A stretch of DNA of 64,000 nt, from the NCBI RefSeq assembly GCF_041928815.1, contig NZ_JBHFEI010000005.1, positions 274,515 through 338,514 on the forward strand. Direction: 5' to 3'. Origin of the DNA: JBHFEI01 sp041928815. GTDB taxonomy: Bacteria; Pseudomonadota; Alphaproteobacteria; Rhizobiales; Rhizobiaceae. The stretch's first letter is position 1. Each line of letters begins with the position of its first letter. The notes under the pieces are model-generated. The model saw only the letters and a list, made by a program, of their open reading frames with translations, did not search any database and had not been told where the DNA came from. The position numbers and the translations under genes were made by a program. Shown here piece after piece: positions 35,086 through 42,929 of this stretch.

Positions 35086-35504
35086 GTTTTTTCCTTCCCT
35101 GCACAGGACGTGCCGCGGCTCATCCGCCGGAACGCATTCGTTCGTCTGCGAACGAAGCAAAATCAATCGCTTCGCAGCCGGCTTTCCGCCGGCCCTTCTC
35201 CTGCCACAGGCGTCATCGAAGCGCCAGAGCGGCCGGGAATCGAGGCAGGAAGGGTGGCAAGGCGCAAATTTGCTGCCACGCAAACGAATTTCGCCGCGAT
35301 GCATCAAAGACGGCCGGCCTGCCGACGGCGGCCGGCCGCAGAGGTGGCTCTTGCGGAAGGACGGCTTTTGCGGCCATCTGCCGGCCTTTGCCGGCGCGCG
35401 ATCGCACCGGCGCCGCGATGACGGGCGCATCCGGCGCCGGGGAACACGACCGGATGCGCGCATTCGTGCGCAAACCAAAGCGCTGGGGAAAGCGGGTGGC
35501 AGCC
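35086..35504. other. 419-base divergent region upstream of the importer operon
   Basis: It holds the operator-like inverted repeat at 35137-35156 and a lower-GC patch (about 35100-35170) that should contain the importer promoter on the minus strand. The rest, to the start of the membrane-protein gene, is open in several frames by base composition only, and I see no family-like protein in it. Confidence 0.45.
35137..35156. promoter_or_regulatory. Operator-like perfect inverted repeat before the importer operon
   Basis: TTCGTTCGTCTGCGAACGAA has two perfect eight-base arms and a four-base centre, the size of a MarR dimer site. It lies 52 bases upstream of the binding-protein ATG. The MarR gene at the other end of the operon is the obvious candidate to bind it; this is inference. 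Confidence 0.5.
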
Positions 35505-36986
35505 ATGACGGGACGCAGGACGATTTTTTTTGCCGCCGCCGTCTTTTCCCGCGAACGGACGGACAAGGTCCGCCGTCCGGGGCCGATGATGGCGCTTGCG
35601 GCCGCGCTCGCCGCGATCCTGCTGCCGCCGCAGGCGGCCTCGGCCCATGTCAGCGAACGCGGGCTCGTCATGCTGCTGCCGACCGGTTTCACCACCGCCG
35701 GAGCAGCGCTCGCCGTCGCCGCCTCCTTCCTGGTGCTGATGCTCGCGCCGGCAACGCTTTTCGAGCGCCTCCGCCGGTGGCGGCTCGTCCTCGTGCCGTT
35801 CAGGCCGCCGTCGCGCGCCTTCGCCAGCGCCGCGAGCCTCGCCGTCCTTGTCACCCTCGTAACGGTCGGCGCCGTCGGCCCGACCGATCCGGGCAGGAAC
35901 CTGCTGCCGCTGACGCTGTGGTCGATCGTCTGGGTGGGGCTGACGCTGCTGCAGGCACTGACCGGCAACCTCTGGCCCTGGCTCAACCCGTGGACCGGCG
36001 CCTTCGCGCTGCTGCGCCGCGCGACGGGACGGCCGATCGGCAGAAAGGCGCGCCTTCCCCTCCCCCGGCGGCTGCGCTACGTGCCGGCGACCGGTTTCTT
36101 CCTCGCCTTCGCCTGGTATGAACTGGTGTCGCTGTCGCCGCAGGATCCGCGCGGGCTGGCGCTGGCCGTCTCGCTCTGGTGGCTCGTCCATGCCGGCGGC
36201 ATCGCCATCTTCGGCGAGGCGGCCTGGATGCGCTTCGCCGAACCCTTCTCGATCCTTTACCGGCTGATCGGCATGCTGTCGCCGCTGGCGGTGGTGCGGT
36301 GCCGGCGAAGGCCGAGGCTCGCCCTCGTGATGCCGGGACGCCACTGCCTCTCCGCACCGCCCCTGCCGCCCGGCGGCACGCTCTTCCTCCTCGTCACGCT
36401 GTCGAGCGTCACCTTCGACGGGTTTTCCGCGACCTTCGCCTGGCTCGGCCGGCTCGGCATCAATCCGCTGGAGTTTCCCGGCCGCAGCGCGGTCGTGGAG
36501 GCCAACACGATCGGCCTTCTCGCGGCGGCGGCGCTGCTCCCGGCCGTCTTCCTCGCCGCCGTCCGCCTCGGATCAGCCCTCGCCGGAGGGCGTGAACTGC
36601 CCGCCGGCGCGCTGGTCTATTCGATCGTGCCGATCTCGATCGCCTTCCATGCGGCCCACTACCTGCCGGTTCTGCTCGTCAACGGCCAGTTCTTCCTTGC
36701 GGCCCTTTCGGATCCGCTCGGCACCGGCGCCGACCTGTTCGGCACCGCCGGGATCCACGTCTCCGATTCCTTCATGACCCATCTCGACGGCGCGCGCCGG
36801 CTCTGGACGGCGCAGACGGCGATCATCGCCGCCGGCCATGTCGTCGGCGTCGTGCTTGCCCACGGGCTGGCGCTCCGGACCCTGAAGACGGCGACGGCCG
36901 CGAGCCGGAGCCAGCTCCCGCTCGCGGCCGTCATGGTGTTCTACACCGTGTTCGGCCTCTGGCTGCTGTCGACGCCGGTCGCGTGA
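35505..36986 (+). CDS. Polytopic membrane protein of unknown function
   Basis: The 493-residue protein has a signal-like N-terminal part (MMALAAALAAILLPPQAASAHVSERGLVMLLPTGF) and about ten to twelve further membrane helices, with conserved-looking aromatic loops (NLWPWLNPWTGAF, FSATFAWLGRLGINPLEFPG) and HAAHYLPVLLVNGQFF with paired histidines that might bind metal. From memory, similar proteins are sometimes labelled fenitrothion hydrolase, but no hydrolytic motif is evident, so I do not adopt that name. It is divergent from the importer operon. An internal ATG at 35587 is an alternative start. Confidence 0.65.
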   Translation: MTGRRTIFFAAAVFSRERTDKVRRPGPMMALAAALAAILLPPQAASAHVSERGLVMLLPTGFTTAGAALAVAASFLVLMLAPATLFERLRRWRLVLVPFRPPSRAFASAASLAVLVTLVTVGAVGPTDPGRNLLPLTLWSIVWVGLTLLQALTGNLWPWLNPWTGAFALLRRATGRPIGRKARLPLPRRLRYVPATGFFLAFAWYELVSLSPQDPRGLALAVSLWWLVHAGGIAIFGEAAWMRFAEPFSILYRLIGMLSPLAVVRCRRRPRLALVMPGRHCLSAPPLPPGGTLFLLVTLSSVTFDGFSATFAWLGRLGINPLEFPGRSAVVEANTIGLLAAAALLPAVFLAAVRLGSALAGGRELPAGALVYSIVPISIAFHAAHYLPVLLVNGQFFLAALSDPLGTGADLFGTAGIHVSDSFMTHLDGARRLWTAQTAIIAAGHVVGVVLAHGLALRTLKTATAASRSQLPLAAVMVFYTVFGLWLLSTPVA

Positions 36987-37004
36987 CCGGCGCCGGCGGG
37001 CCGG

Positions 37005-38537
37005 TCAGTCGATGTCGAAGGAGACGCCCTGGGCGAGCGGCAATGCCTTCGAATAGTTGATCGTGTTGGTGGCGCGGCGCATATAGGCGCGCCAGGCGTC
37101 GGAGCCGGATTCGCGGCCGCCGCCGGTCTCCTTCTCCCCGCCGAAGGCGCCGCCGATTTCCGCGCCCGAGGTGCCGATATTGACATTGGCGATGCCGCAG
37201 TCGGAGCCCGCCACCGAGAGGAAGGTCTCGGCCTCGCGCATGTCGAGGGTGAAGATCGACGAGGACAGGCCGGCGGAGACGGCGTTGTGGTCGGCGAGCG
37301 CCGCATCGAAGTCGCTGTATGCCATCACGTAGAGGATCGGCGCGAAGGTCTCCTCCAGCACCGGCCCCGCCTGTGCCGGCATCTCGACCAGCGCGGGACG
37401 GGCGTAATAGGCGTCCGCCGACCCCGCATCGACGCGCTCGCCGCCGGTGACCGTGCCGCCCTGAGCCTTCGCCTCGGAGAGCGCCTTCTGCATGCCGTCG
37501 AAGGCGGCCTTGTCGATCAGCGGGCCGACGAGGGAGGACGTTTCCAGCGGATTGCCGACCGACACGCTCGCATAGGCCTTCTTCAGCCGCGGCACCAGCG
37601 CGTCGTAGACGCTTTCATGGACGAAGAGGCGGCGCAGCGTCGTGCAGCGCTGGCCGGCCGTGCCCATCGCACCGAAGGCGATGGCGCGCAGCGCCATGTC
37701 GAGATCGGCGCTCGGGCAGACGATGCCGGCATTGTTGCCGCCGAGCTCGAGGATCGAGCGGGCGAAGCGCTTGGCCAGGCGCGGGCCGACCTCGCGGCCC
37801 ATCCGCGTCGAGCCGGTCGCCGAGACGAGCGCCACCTTCGGATGGTCGACCAGCACCTCGCCGGCGGCGCGGTCGCCGATCAGCACCTGCGAGAGATGGT
37901 CCGGGGCGTCGCCGAAGCGGGCGATCGCGCGTTCCAGGATCGCCTGCGAGGCGAGCGCCGTCAGCGGCGTCTTCTCCGAGGGCTTCCAGACGACGGAATT
38001 GCCGCAGACCAGCGCCAGCGCCGCGTTCCACGACCAGACGGCGACGGGGAAATTGAAGGCGGAGATGATGCCGACGACGCCGAGCGGATGCCAGGTCTCC
38101 ATCATCCGGTGGCCCGGACGCTCGGTCGCGATCGTCAGGCCGTAGAGCTGGCGCGACAGGCCGACGGCGAAGTCGCAGATGTCGATCATCTCCTGCACCT
38201 CGCCGAGCCCTTCCGAGGGGATCTTGCCGGCCTCGATCGAGACGAGCCGGCCGAGATCGGCCTTGGCGGCGCGCAGTTCCTCGCCGAGGAGGCGCACGAG
38301 CTCGCCCCGGCGCGGCGCCGGCACCAGCCGCCAGGCACGAAACGCGGCGTCGGCGCGCCCGATGGCCGCGGCGGCATCTTGCGCCGAGACCGGCGCCAGA
38401 TGGCCGATCGCCTCGCCGCTGACCGGACTGCGCGACACCATGCCGCCGCCGGTATAAAGCGTCTCGGCGACGCCGAGCCGGCCGAGGATGGCGGCGGCTT
38501 CCGCCGCCATGGTCGCCTTGGTGGATGCCTTGTCCAT
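37005..38537 (-). CDS. amaB: L-piperideine-6-carboxylate (2-aminoadipate semialdehyde) dehydrogenase, ALDH7/antiquitin-like
   Basis: The 510-residue enzyme has catalytic Cys298 (GTAGQRCTTLRR), Glu264 (SILELGGNNAG) and Asn162 (SAFNFPVAVW). The C-terminal GAFGGEKETGGGRESGSDAWRAYMRRATNTINYS is the fingerprint of the antiquitin group, which oxidises piperideine-6-carboxylate/aminoadipate semialdehyde to 2-aminoadipate in lysine breakdown. It is the last gene of an operon with HglS and a D-2-hydroxyglutarate dehydrogenase. GGGAGA lies eight bases before the ATG; an ATG 15 bases upstream is less well placed. Confidence 0.88.
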   Translation of the reverse strand: MDKASTKATMAAEAAAILGRLGVAETLYTGGGMVSRSPVSGEAIGHLAPVSAQDAAAAIGRADAAFRAWRLVPAPRRGELVRLLGEELRAAKADLGRLVSIEAGKIPSEGLGEVQEMIDICDFAVGLSRQLYGLTIATERPGHRMMETWHPLGVVGIISAFNFPVAVWSWNAALALVCGNSVVWKPSEKTPLTALASQAILERAIARFGDAPDHLSQVLIGDRAAGEVLVDHPKVALVSATGSTRMGREVGPRLAKRFARSILELGGNNAGIVCPSADLDMALRAIAFGAMGTAGQRCTTLRRLFVHESVYDALVPRLKKAYASVSVGNPLETSSLVGPLIDKAAFDGMQKALSEAKAQGGTVTGGERVDAGSADAYYARPALVEMPAQAGPVLEETFAPILYVMAYSDFDAALADHNAVSAGLSSSIFTLDMREAETFLSVAGSDCGIANVNIGTSGAEIGGAFGGEKETGGGRESGSDAWRAYMRRATNTINYSKALPLAQGVSFDID

Positions 38538-38556
38538 GTGTTCGTCTCCCATCGGG

Positions 38557-40008
38557 TTATCGGTTGTCGACGGCCGCGCGGCCGAAGCGGACGCTGCCGA
38601 GCGTGCCCGGCGAGGTCATCGCCTTCAGCCCCTCGGCCATCGCCTTGATAGTCTCCGGCGTGTAGCGGTCGTAATAGCTCTGGTTCTTGCGGCCGATCGC
38701 ATGCTCGGCGCTGAAACTGCCGCCGAAACGCTCGACCGTCGCCTCGAAGACCCGGTCGCGCAGGCGCGCCTCGAAGCCCGGATCGCTCCAGAGCGGGCTG
38801 TCCTTCGGCACGGCGAGATTGAAATGCACGCCGCCGTCGCCGATATGGCCGAAGTCGCAGACGGCGATGCCGGGAAAGGCCTCGGCGATCTCCGCGCCGA
38901 GCGTGGCGCAGAAGGCGGTCACGTCGCCGCGGCGGAAGGAGAGGTCGAAGGCAATCAGCCGGCCCTTGTGCTTCACTCCTTCGGAGAGCGCATGGCGCAG
39001 CGCCCACATCTCCTCGGGCGGGCCGACGAAGGCATCGGCGAGCGGGGCTTCGGCCTGCTCCCAGATCTCCGCCAGCACCGCCTCCAGCATGTCGGAGAGC
39101 GGCTCCTCCCCCTCGCGCGGCGCCGAGGTGCGCGAGATCTCGGCGAGGATCAGGTAATCCGGGATCTCGCCGCCGCGAAACGGGTTCTTCAGCGACGGGA
39201 CATGGTCGAGCGCGGCCGCGACCGCATTGCGCGACATGCCCTCGAAGGCGCTGAGCAGGCTGCCGAGCCGTTCTTCCATTTGGGCGAGCAGCAGCGGCAC
39301 CGCCTCGGGTCCCGACGGCACGAGATAGGCCGTAGCGCTCTGGCGCGGCAGCCGCTCCAGCGACAGCGTCGCCTCGGTGACGATGCCGAAGGCGCCCGAC
39401 GTGCCGATGAAGACCTGCTTCCAGTCGACGCCGGTATTGTTCTTGCGCAGGTCCGAGCCGAGCTGCAGGATCGTGCCGTCGCCATCCGCGAGCACGACGG
39501 TGAGCGACAGCACGTTGCGGCGCACGTCGCCATAGCGCAGGAACCGGGAGCCGCCGGTATTGGTGGCGATCATCCCGCCGATGCGCGGATCGGCCGACAG
39601 GTCGATCGGAAAGAACAGGCCGTGCGGCTCCAGCATCCGGTTGACGTCGGACAGGCGGAAGCCGGCATCGAGCCTGAGGCTTCGGTTCACCGGATCGAGG
39701 TCGAACCTGCGCGCCAGCCGGTCGAGGCTGAGCACCACGTCTCCTCCGGCGGCCGAAGGGGTGGAGCCGGAAACGAGGCCGGTATTGCCCGCCTGCGGGA
39801 TGACGGCGATGCCGTCGCGGACGCAGACGGCGAGGACCGCCGAAACCTCCGCCGTGCTGCGCGGCCGCAGCACGGCCGCCGCCCTGCCCGCGTCATAGCG
39901 GGCGCCGGTCTCGTAAGGGCGCCGGTCGGCCTCGGCGGTGATCACGCCGGCCGATCCGAGGATCGCCTCGAAGGCATCGAGGACGGTCTGGTCGAGCGTA
40001 TGCGCCAC
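38557..40008 (-). CDS. FAD-linked D-2-hydroxyglutarate dehydrogenase-like oxidoreductase
   Basis: The 483-residue protein belongs to the FAD-binding PCMH/FAD_binding_4 family: VIPQAGNTGLVSGSTPSAAGGDVVLSL binds FAD, DPRIGGMIATNTGGSRFLRYGDVRRNVL is typical, and FGHIGDGGVHFN provides metal histidines of the D2HGDH/LDH-D group. It would oxidise D-2-hydroxyglutarate to 2-oxoglutarate. Placement five bases after the HglS gene, whose product is D-2-hydroxyglutarate, strongly supports that. The start is GTG (VAHTLDQTVLDAF). Confidence 0.85.
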   Translation of the reverse strand: MAHTLDQTVLDAFEAILGSAGVITAEADRRPYETGARYDAGRAAAVLRPRSTAEVSAVLAVCVRDGIAVIPQAGNTGLVSGSTPSAAGGDVVLSLDRLARRFDLDPVNRSLRLDAGFRLSDVNRMLEPHGLFFPIDLSADPRIGGMIATNTGGSRFLRYGDVRRNVLSLTVVLADGDGTILQLGSDLRKNNTGVDWKQVFIGTSGAFGIVTEATLSLERLPRQSATAYLVPSGPEAVPLLLAQMEERLGSLLSAFEGMSRNAVAAALDHVPSLKNPFRGGEIPDYLILAEISRTSAPREGEEPLSDMLEAVLAEIWEQAEAPLADAFVGPPEEMWALRHALSEGVKHKGRLIAFDLSFRRGDVTAFCATLGAEIAEAFPGIAVCDFGHIGDGGVHFNLAVPKDSPLWSDPGFEARLRDRVFEATVERFGGSFSAEHAIGRKNQSYYDRYTPETIKAMAEGLKAMTSPGTLGSVRFGRAAVDNR

Positions 40009-40013
40009 CGGCC

Positions 40014-41411
40014 TCACTCCGCCGCCATCGCGCCGGCAAGGCGCGACAGGCACCGGTCGATCGAGGCCTGCTCGATCGCGGCGTAATGGGCGAATTCGTC
40101 GAGCACGGCGGCGCCGAGCTCGTCCTCGAAGCGCGCCTTGTTCGGGTCGGCGGAAAAGGCCTGCGCCGCCGCGTCGCCGAGATTGGACTGGAAGATGCCG
40201 GCGGCGCTGACGGGCAGGAAATCCTCGTAGATCACCGGATCGAAGCGGACGAAGCCGGCCGCGACCAGCGCGTCGAGGTCCATGCCGGCGGCAGGCGCCC
40301 CGAACGCCGTGTCCGTCAGCGAATATTCGAAATAGCCGAGCCCTTCGGCGCGGATCTCCGCCCACGTGTCGGGAAAGGGCGAGAAGGCGTCGGCCAGCGC
40401 CGCGCGGTAAGCGTCGGCATTGGAACCGTCGGCCTTCGGCGGCACGAGCGCGCGAGAACGATCGAGCAGCGTGTCGTAGAGCACCCTGCCCTTGGGCGTC
40501 AGCGCGATGCCGCGGCTTTCGATCTCGCCGAAGCGGGCCGTGTGCGAGCCGGGCGTCCAGGTGCCGTCGGCGTCGCGGAAGGAGACGGGCTCCTCCAGCG
40601 CCTTGAACGAGGTCTGGCGCAAGAGGATCGGGCAGTTGCGCGCAGGCGGCCCCTCGACGACGGCCTTCGGCGCGATGCCGTGGTGAGGCATGCGCGCCTG
40701 CACGGCGTCGATGTCGAGGGTCCGCGGCGTCAGATGGTTGATGTGCGGTCCGCGGAAGGAGACGACATCGGCGACGAGCCGGTGCGCCGCATGCAGCCGC
40801 CGATAGAGCGCCGCCGGGACGGCGGCCCGGTCGTGCCAGCGGAAGGTTTCGAGGACCGCGAGGACGAAACGGTCAGCTTCCGCGCGCGTCAGCCCGCCCT
40901 TCGCCTCGAAGGTGGCGGTGAGCGCGGCGGCCTCGGCGGTGAAGATCGACCGCGCGGCCAGCACCGCTTCCGCCTCCGCCCGCAGCCCGGCATCGGCGAT
41001 CAGGTCGAGGCGCAGCAGCGAGGTGAACACGCGGAACGGATTGCGGGCGAGCGCGGCGGCGCCAACGGGGCGGAAGGCGGTCGAATGGACCGGCACGCCG
41101 GACGCACTCAGGTCGTAATAGCCGACCGGCTCCATGCCCATGACCGCGAAGACGCGGCGCATCATCTTCAGCTCGGCGGGCGTGCCGAGCCGGATCGCGC
41201 CGTGGCGCTCGCCGGAAATGCGCTCGAGCCCGTCGGTCTGGCGGAGCTGGCCGGCAAGGGCGGGATCGCGCTCAAGCGTTTCCGCATTCACCGCCTTCAC
41301 GAGATCCATCAGCGTGCCGTAGGCCGGTACCTCCGCGCGGTACATCGCCGACATCGCGGCGGAGAAGGCGGCGCGGATGTCGTCGGGCGACACGAAATTC
41401 AACTCTTGCAT
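40014..41411 (-). CDS. hglS: 2-oxoadipate dioxygenase/decarboxylase HglS (DUF1338)
   Basis: The 465-residue product converts 2-oxoadipate to D-2-hydroxyglutarate and CO2 with Fe(II) and O2. The metal and substrate residues known from the Pseudomonas putida enzyme fall at the same positions: His70 and Arg74 in SGERHGAIRLGT, His226 in FRGPHINHLTPR, and a glutamate at 296 or 298 in RFGEIESRG. It is the first gene of a three-gene unit, divergent from a LysR gene with a 113-base shared regulatory space. Confidence 0.92.
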   Translation of the reverse strand: MQELNFVSPDDIRAAFSAAMSAMYRAEVPAYGTLMDLVKAVNAETLERDPALAGQLRQTDGLERISGERHGAIRLGTPAELKMMRRVFAVMGMEPVGYYDLSASGVPVHSTAFRPVGAAALARNPFRVFTSLLRLDLIADAGLRAEAEAVLAARSIFTAEAAALTATFEAKGGLTRAEADRFVLAVLETFRWHDRAAVPAALYRRLHAAHRLVADVVSFRGPHINHLTPRTLDIDAVQARMPHHGIAPKAVVEGPPARNCPILLRQTSFKALEEPVSFRDADGTWTPGSHTARFGEIESRGIALTPKGRVLYDTLLDRSRALVPPKADGSNADAYRAALADAFSPFPDTWAEIRAEGLGYFEYSLTDTAFGAPAAGMDLDALVAAGFVRFDPVIYEDFLPVSAAGIFQSNLGDAAAQAFSADPNKARFEDELGAAVLDEFAHYAAIEQASIDRCLSRLAGAMAAE

Positions 41412-41442
41412 GGTCCGGACCCAAAAATTTCAGCGCAAAACA

Positions 41443-41493
41443 GCGATCATTCGATTTCGCGATCATATAGGATGGAATTATGCTTTGATCGCG
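41443..41493. promoter_or_regulatory. LysR-type operator region between hglS and the LysR gene
   Basis: CGCGATCA (41458-41465) and TGATCGCG (41486-41493) are perfect inverted arms separated by 20 bases, and a direct repeat GCGATCAT occurs at 41443-41450. The region is AT-rich and lies between divergent starts, where LysR regulators typically bind. The whole region probably includes both promoters. Confidence 0.55.
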
Positions 41494-41524
41494 ACGTTTC
41501 TGACTAAGTTCATGCGAGGCCGGA

Positions 41525-42436
41525 ATGAAGTTGAGCCGAAGGCTGGTTCCAGACGTCATCACGCTGCAGGCGTTCGAATGTGCGGCGCGCCATGGCAGCT
41601 TCACCCGGGCGGCAAGCGAACTCAATCTGACACAGAGCGCCGTCTCCCGCCAGATCAAGGACCTGGAGATCCAGATCGGCGCGCTGCTGTTCGAGCGGGT
41701 GCGCCAGCGCGTCGTGCTCTCGGCGGCGGGAGAGCGGCTGCTGCCGGAGGTGCGCCGGCTGCTCGCCCAGTCGGAGGACCTGATGGTGCGCGCCATGACC
41801 TCGGTGCAGGCGCGTTCCTCGCTGTCGATCGCCTGCCTGCCGACCTTCGGCAGCCGCTGGCTGACGCCGCGCCTACCGGATTTCCTCGCCCGCCATCCGG
41901 GCACGGTGCTGAACATCGTCTCCCATTCGAAGCCGTTCAGCTTCGAGGACGAGAATGTCGATCTCGCCATCCACCACGGCAAGCCGGTCTGGGCCCATGC
42001 CACCTGCACCTATCTGTGCAGCGAGATCATCGTGCCGGTCGCGAGCCCGGCGCTGATCGAACGCCTGTCCGAGCGGACGCCCACCGCGCTCGACGGGCAG
42101 CCGCTGCTGCAGCTCGCCACACGGCCGCGCCTCTGGGCGCAATGGTTCGAGGCGCGCGGCCTGTCGCTTTCCGGCGGCTTCACCGGCCACCGCTTCGACC
42201 AGTTCTCGATGGTGATCGAGGCGGCCGTCGCGGGATTGGGTTTCGCGCTGCTGCCGCGCTACCTGATCGGCCAGGAGCTGGCATCGGGACGGCTCGCCAT
42301 CGTCTTCGACCTGCCGATGCGCACCGAATACGCCTATTACACCGTCGTTCCCGAGGCCAAAATGGAGAACCCGGCAAGCCAGGCCTTCCGCCGCTGGATC
42401 GCCGGAGAGGTCGAGGAAATCCTGCCGCCGGACTGA
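41525..42436 (+). CDS. LysR-family transcriptional regulator of the lysine-catabolic unit
   Basis: The 303-residue protein has the LysR helix-turn-helix (LQAFECAARHGSFTRAASELNLTQSAVSRQIKDLEIQIGALLFERV), closest in pattern to the GcvA group, and a periplasmic-binding-like effector domain from about residue 95. It is divergent from hglS and likely activates that operon in response to a lysine breakdown intermediate. It is not linked to the ndvB gene downstream by any sign of coupling. Confidence 0.88.
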   Translation: MKLSRRLVPDVITLQAFECAARHGSFTRAASELNLTQSAVSRQIKDLEIQIGALLFERVRQRVVLSAAGERLLPEVRRLLAQSEDLMVRAMTSVQARSSLSIACLPTFGSRWLTPRLPDFLARHPGTVLNIVSHSKPFSFEDENVDLAIHHGKPVWAHATCTYLCSEIIVPVASPALIERLSERTPTALDGQPLLQLATRPRLWAQWFEARGLSLSGGFTGHRFDQFSMVIEAAVAGLGFALLPRYLIGQELASGRLAIVFDLPMRTEYAYYTVVPEAKMENPASQAFRRWIAGEVEEILPPD

Positions 42437-42929
42437 TTCATCCGGATGCACGGGGAACCGATCGCCGCCTTGCGCATTGTCTTGCGCGTGCAATCGACGA
42501 TTTCTCCCTCAACACCGGAAGCGCATGATGGAACGACGATCCTCACCCGGCCGCGGCCGGACCGTGACGACGCACGCATCCGAGGCCGGCCTCATCCGCA
42601 GATTCCGCACCCCGGCCAAAAAATGCCGTTTTCATCCCTCACGCGGCCGTGATAACGAGCGTGGCATTGCCTGCCCGAGTGTCCGCGGCCCCGTTCCGGT
42701 CCGCCCTGTCGTCGTGGCGGCGCTGCCGAGGCATGCGCCGCGCCGCTCCTGGCGGTGACGCTTCATGGCTGACGACGCCGCGGCACGAAGGATGCCGCCC
42801 AAACGACAGTCGGGCCGGCACGATGCCGTCGACGTTCCTGCCGATCAACCCCGCCTGGACCCAGATACAGAACCCATGCCGCCGCTCTCAACGCCGACCG
42901 CCTCCCCCCGCGACCAGGAGTCCAGGCCG
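42437..42929. other. Untranslated region before ndvB
   Basis: This 493-base stretch has no convincing gene. The in-frame extension of ndvB (ATG at 42765, giving 55 extra residues) is low-complexity (MADDAAARRMPPKRQSGRHD...) with no Shine-Dalgarno. A modest AT-rich piece near 42609-42625 (CCAAAAAATGCCGTTTTCATC) could contribute to a promoter. I see no clear terminator for the LysR gene. Confidence 0.45.

Noticed and set aside
42765..42929. N-terminal extension of NdvB from an upstream ATG
   Set aside because: No Shine-Dalgarno, low-complexity residues, and the length would exceed homologues; the ATG at 42930 has AGGAG at good spacing.
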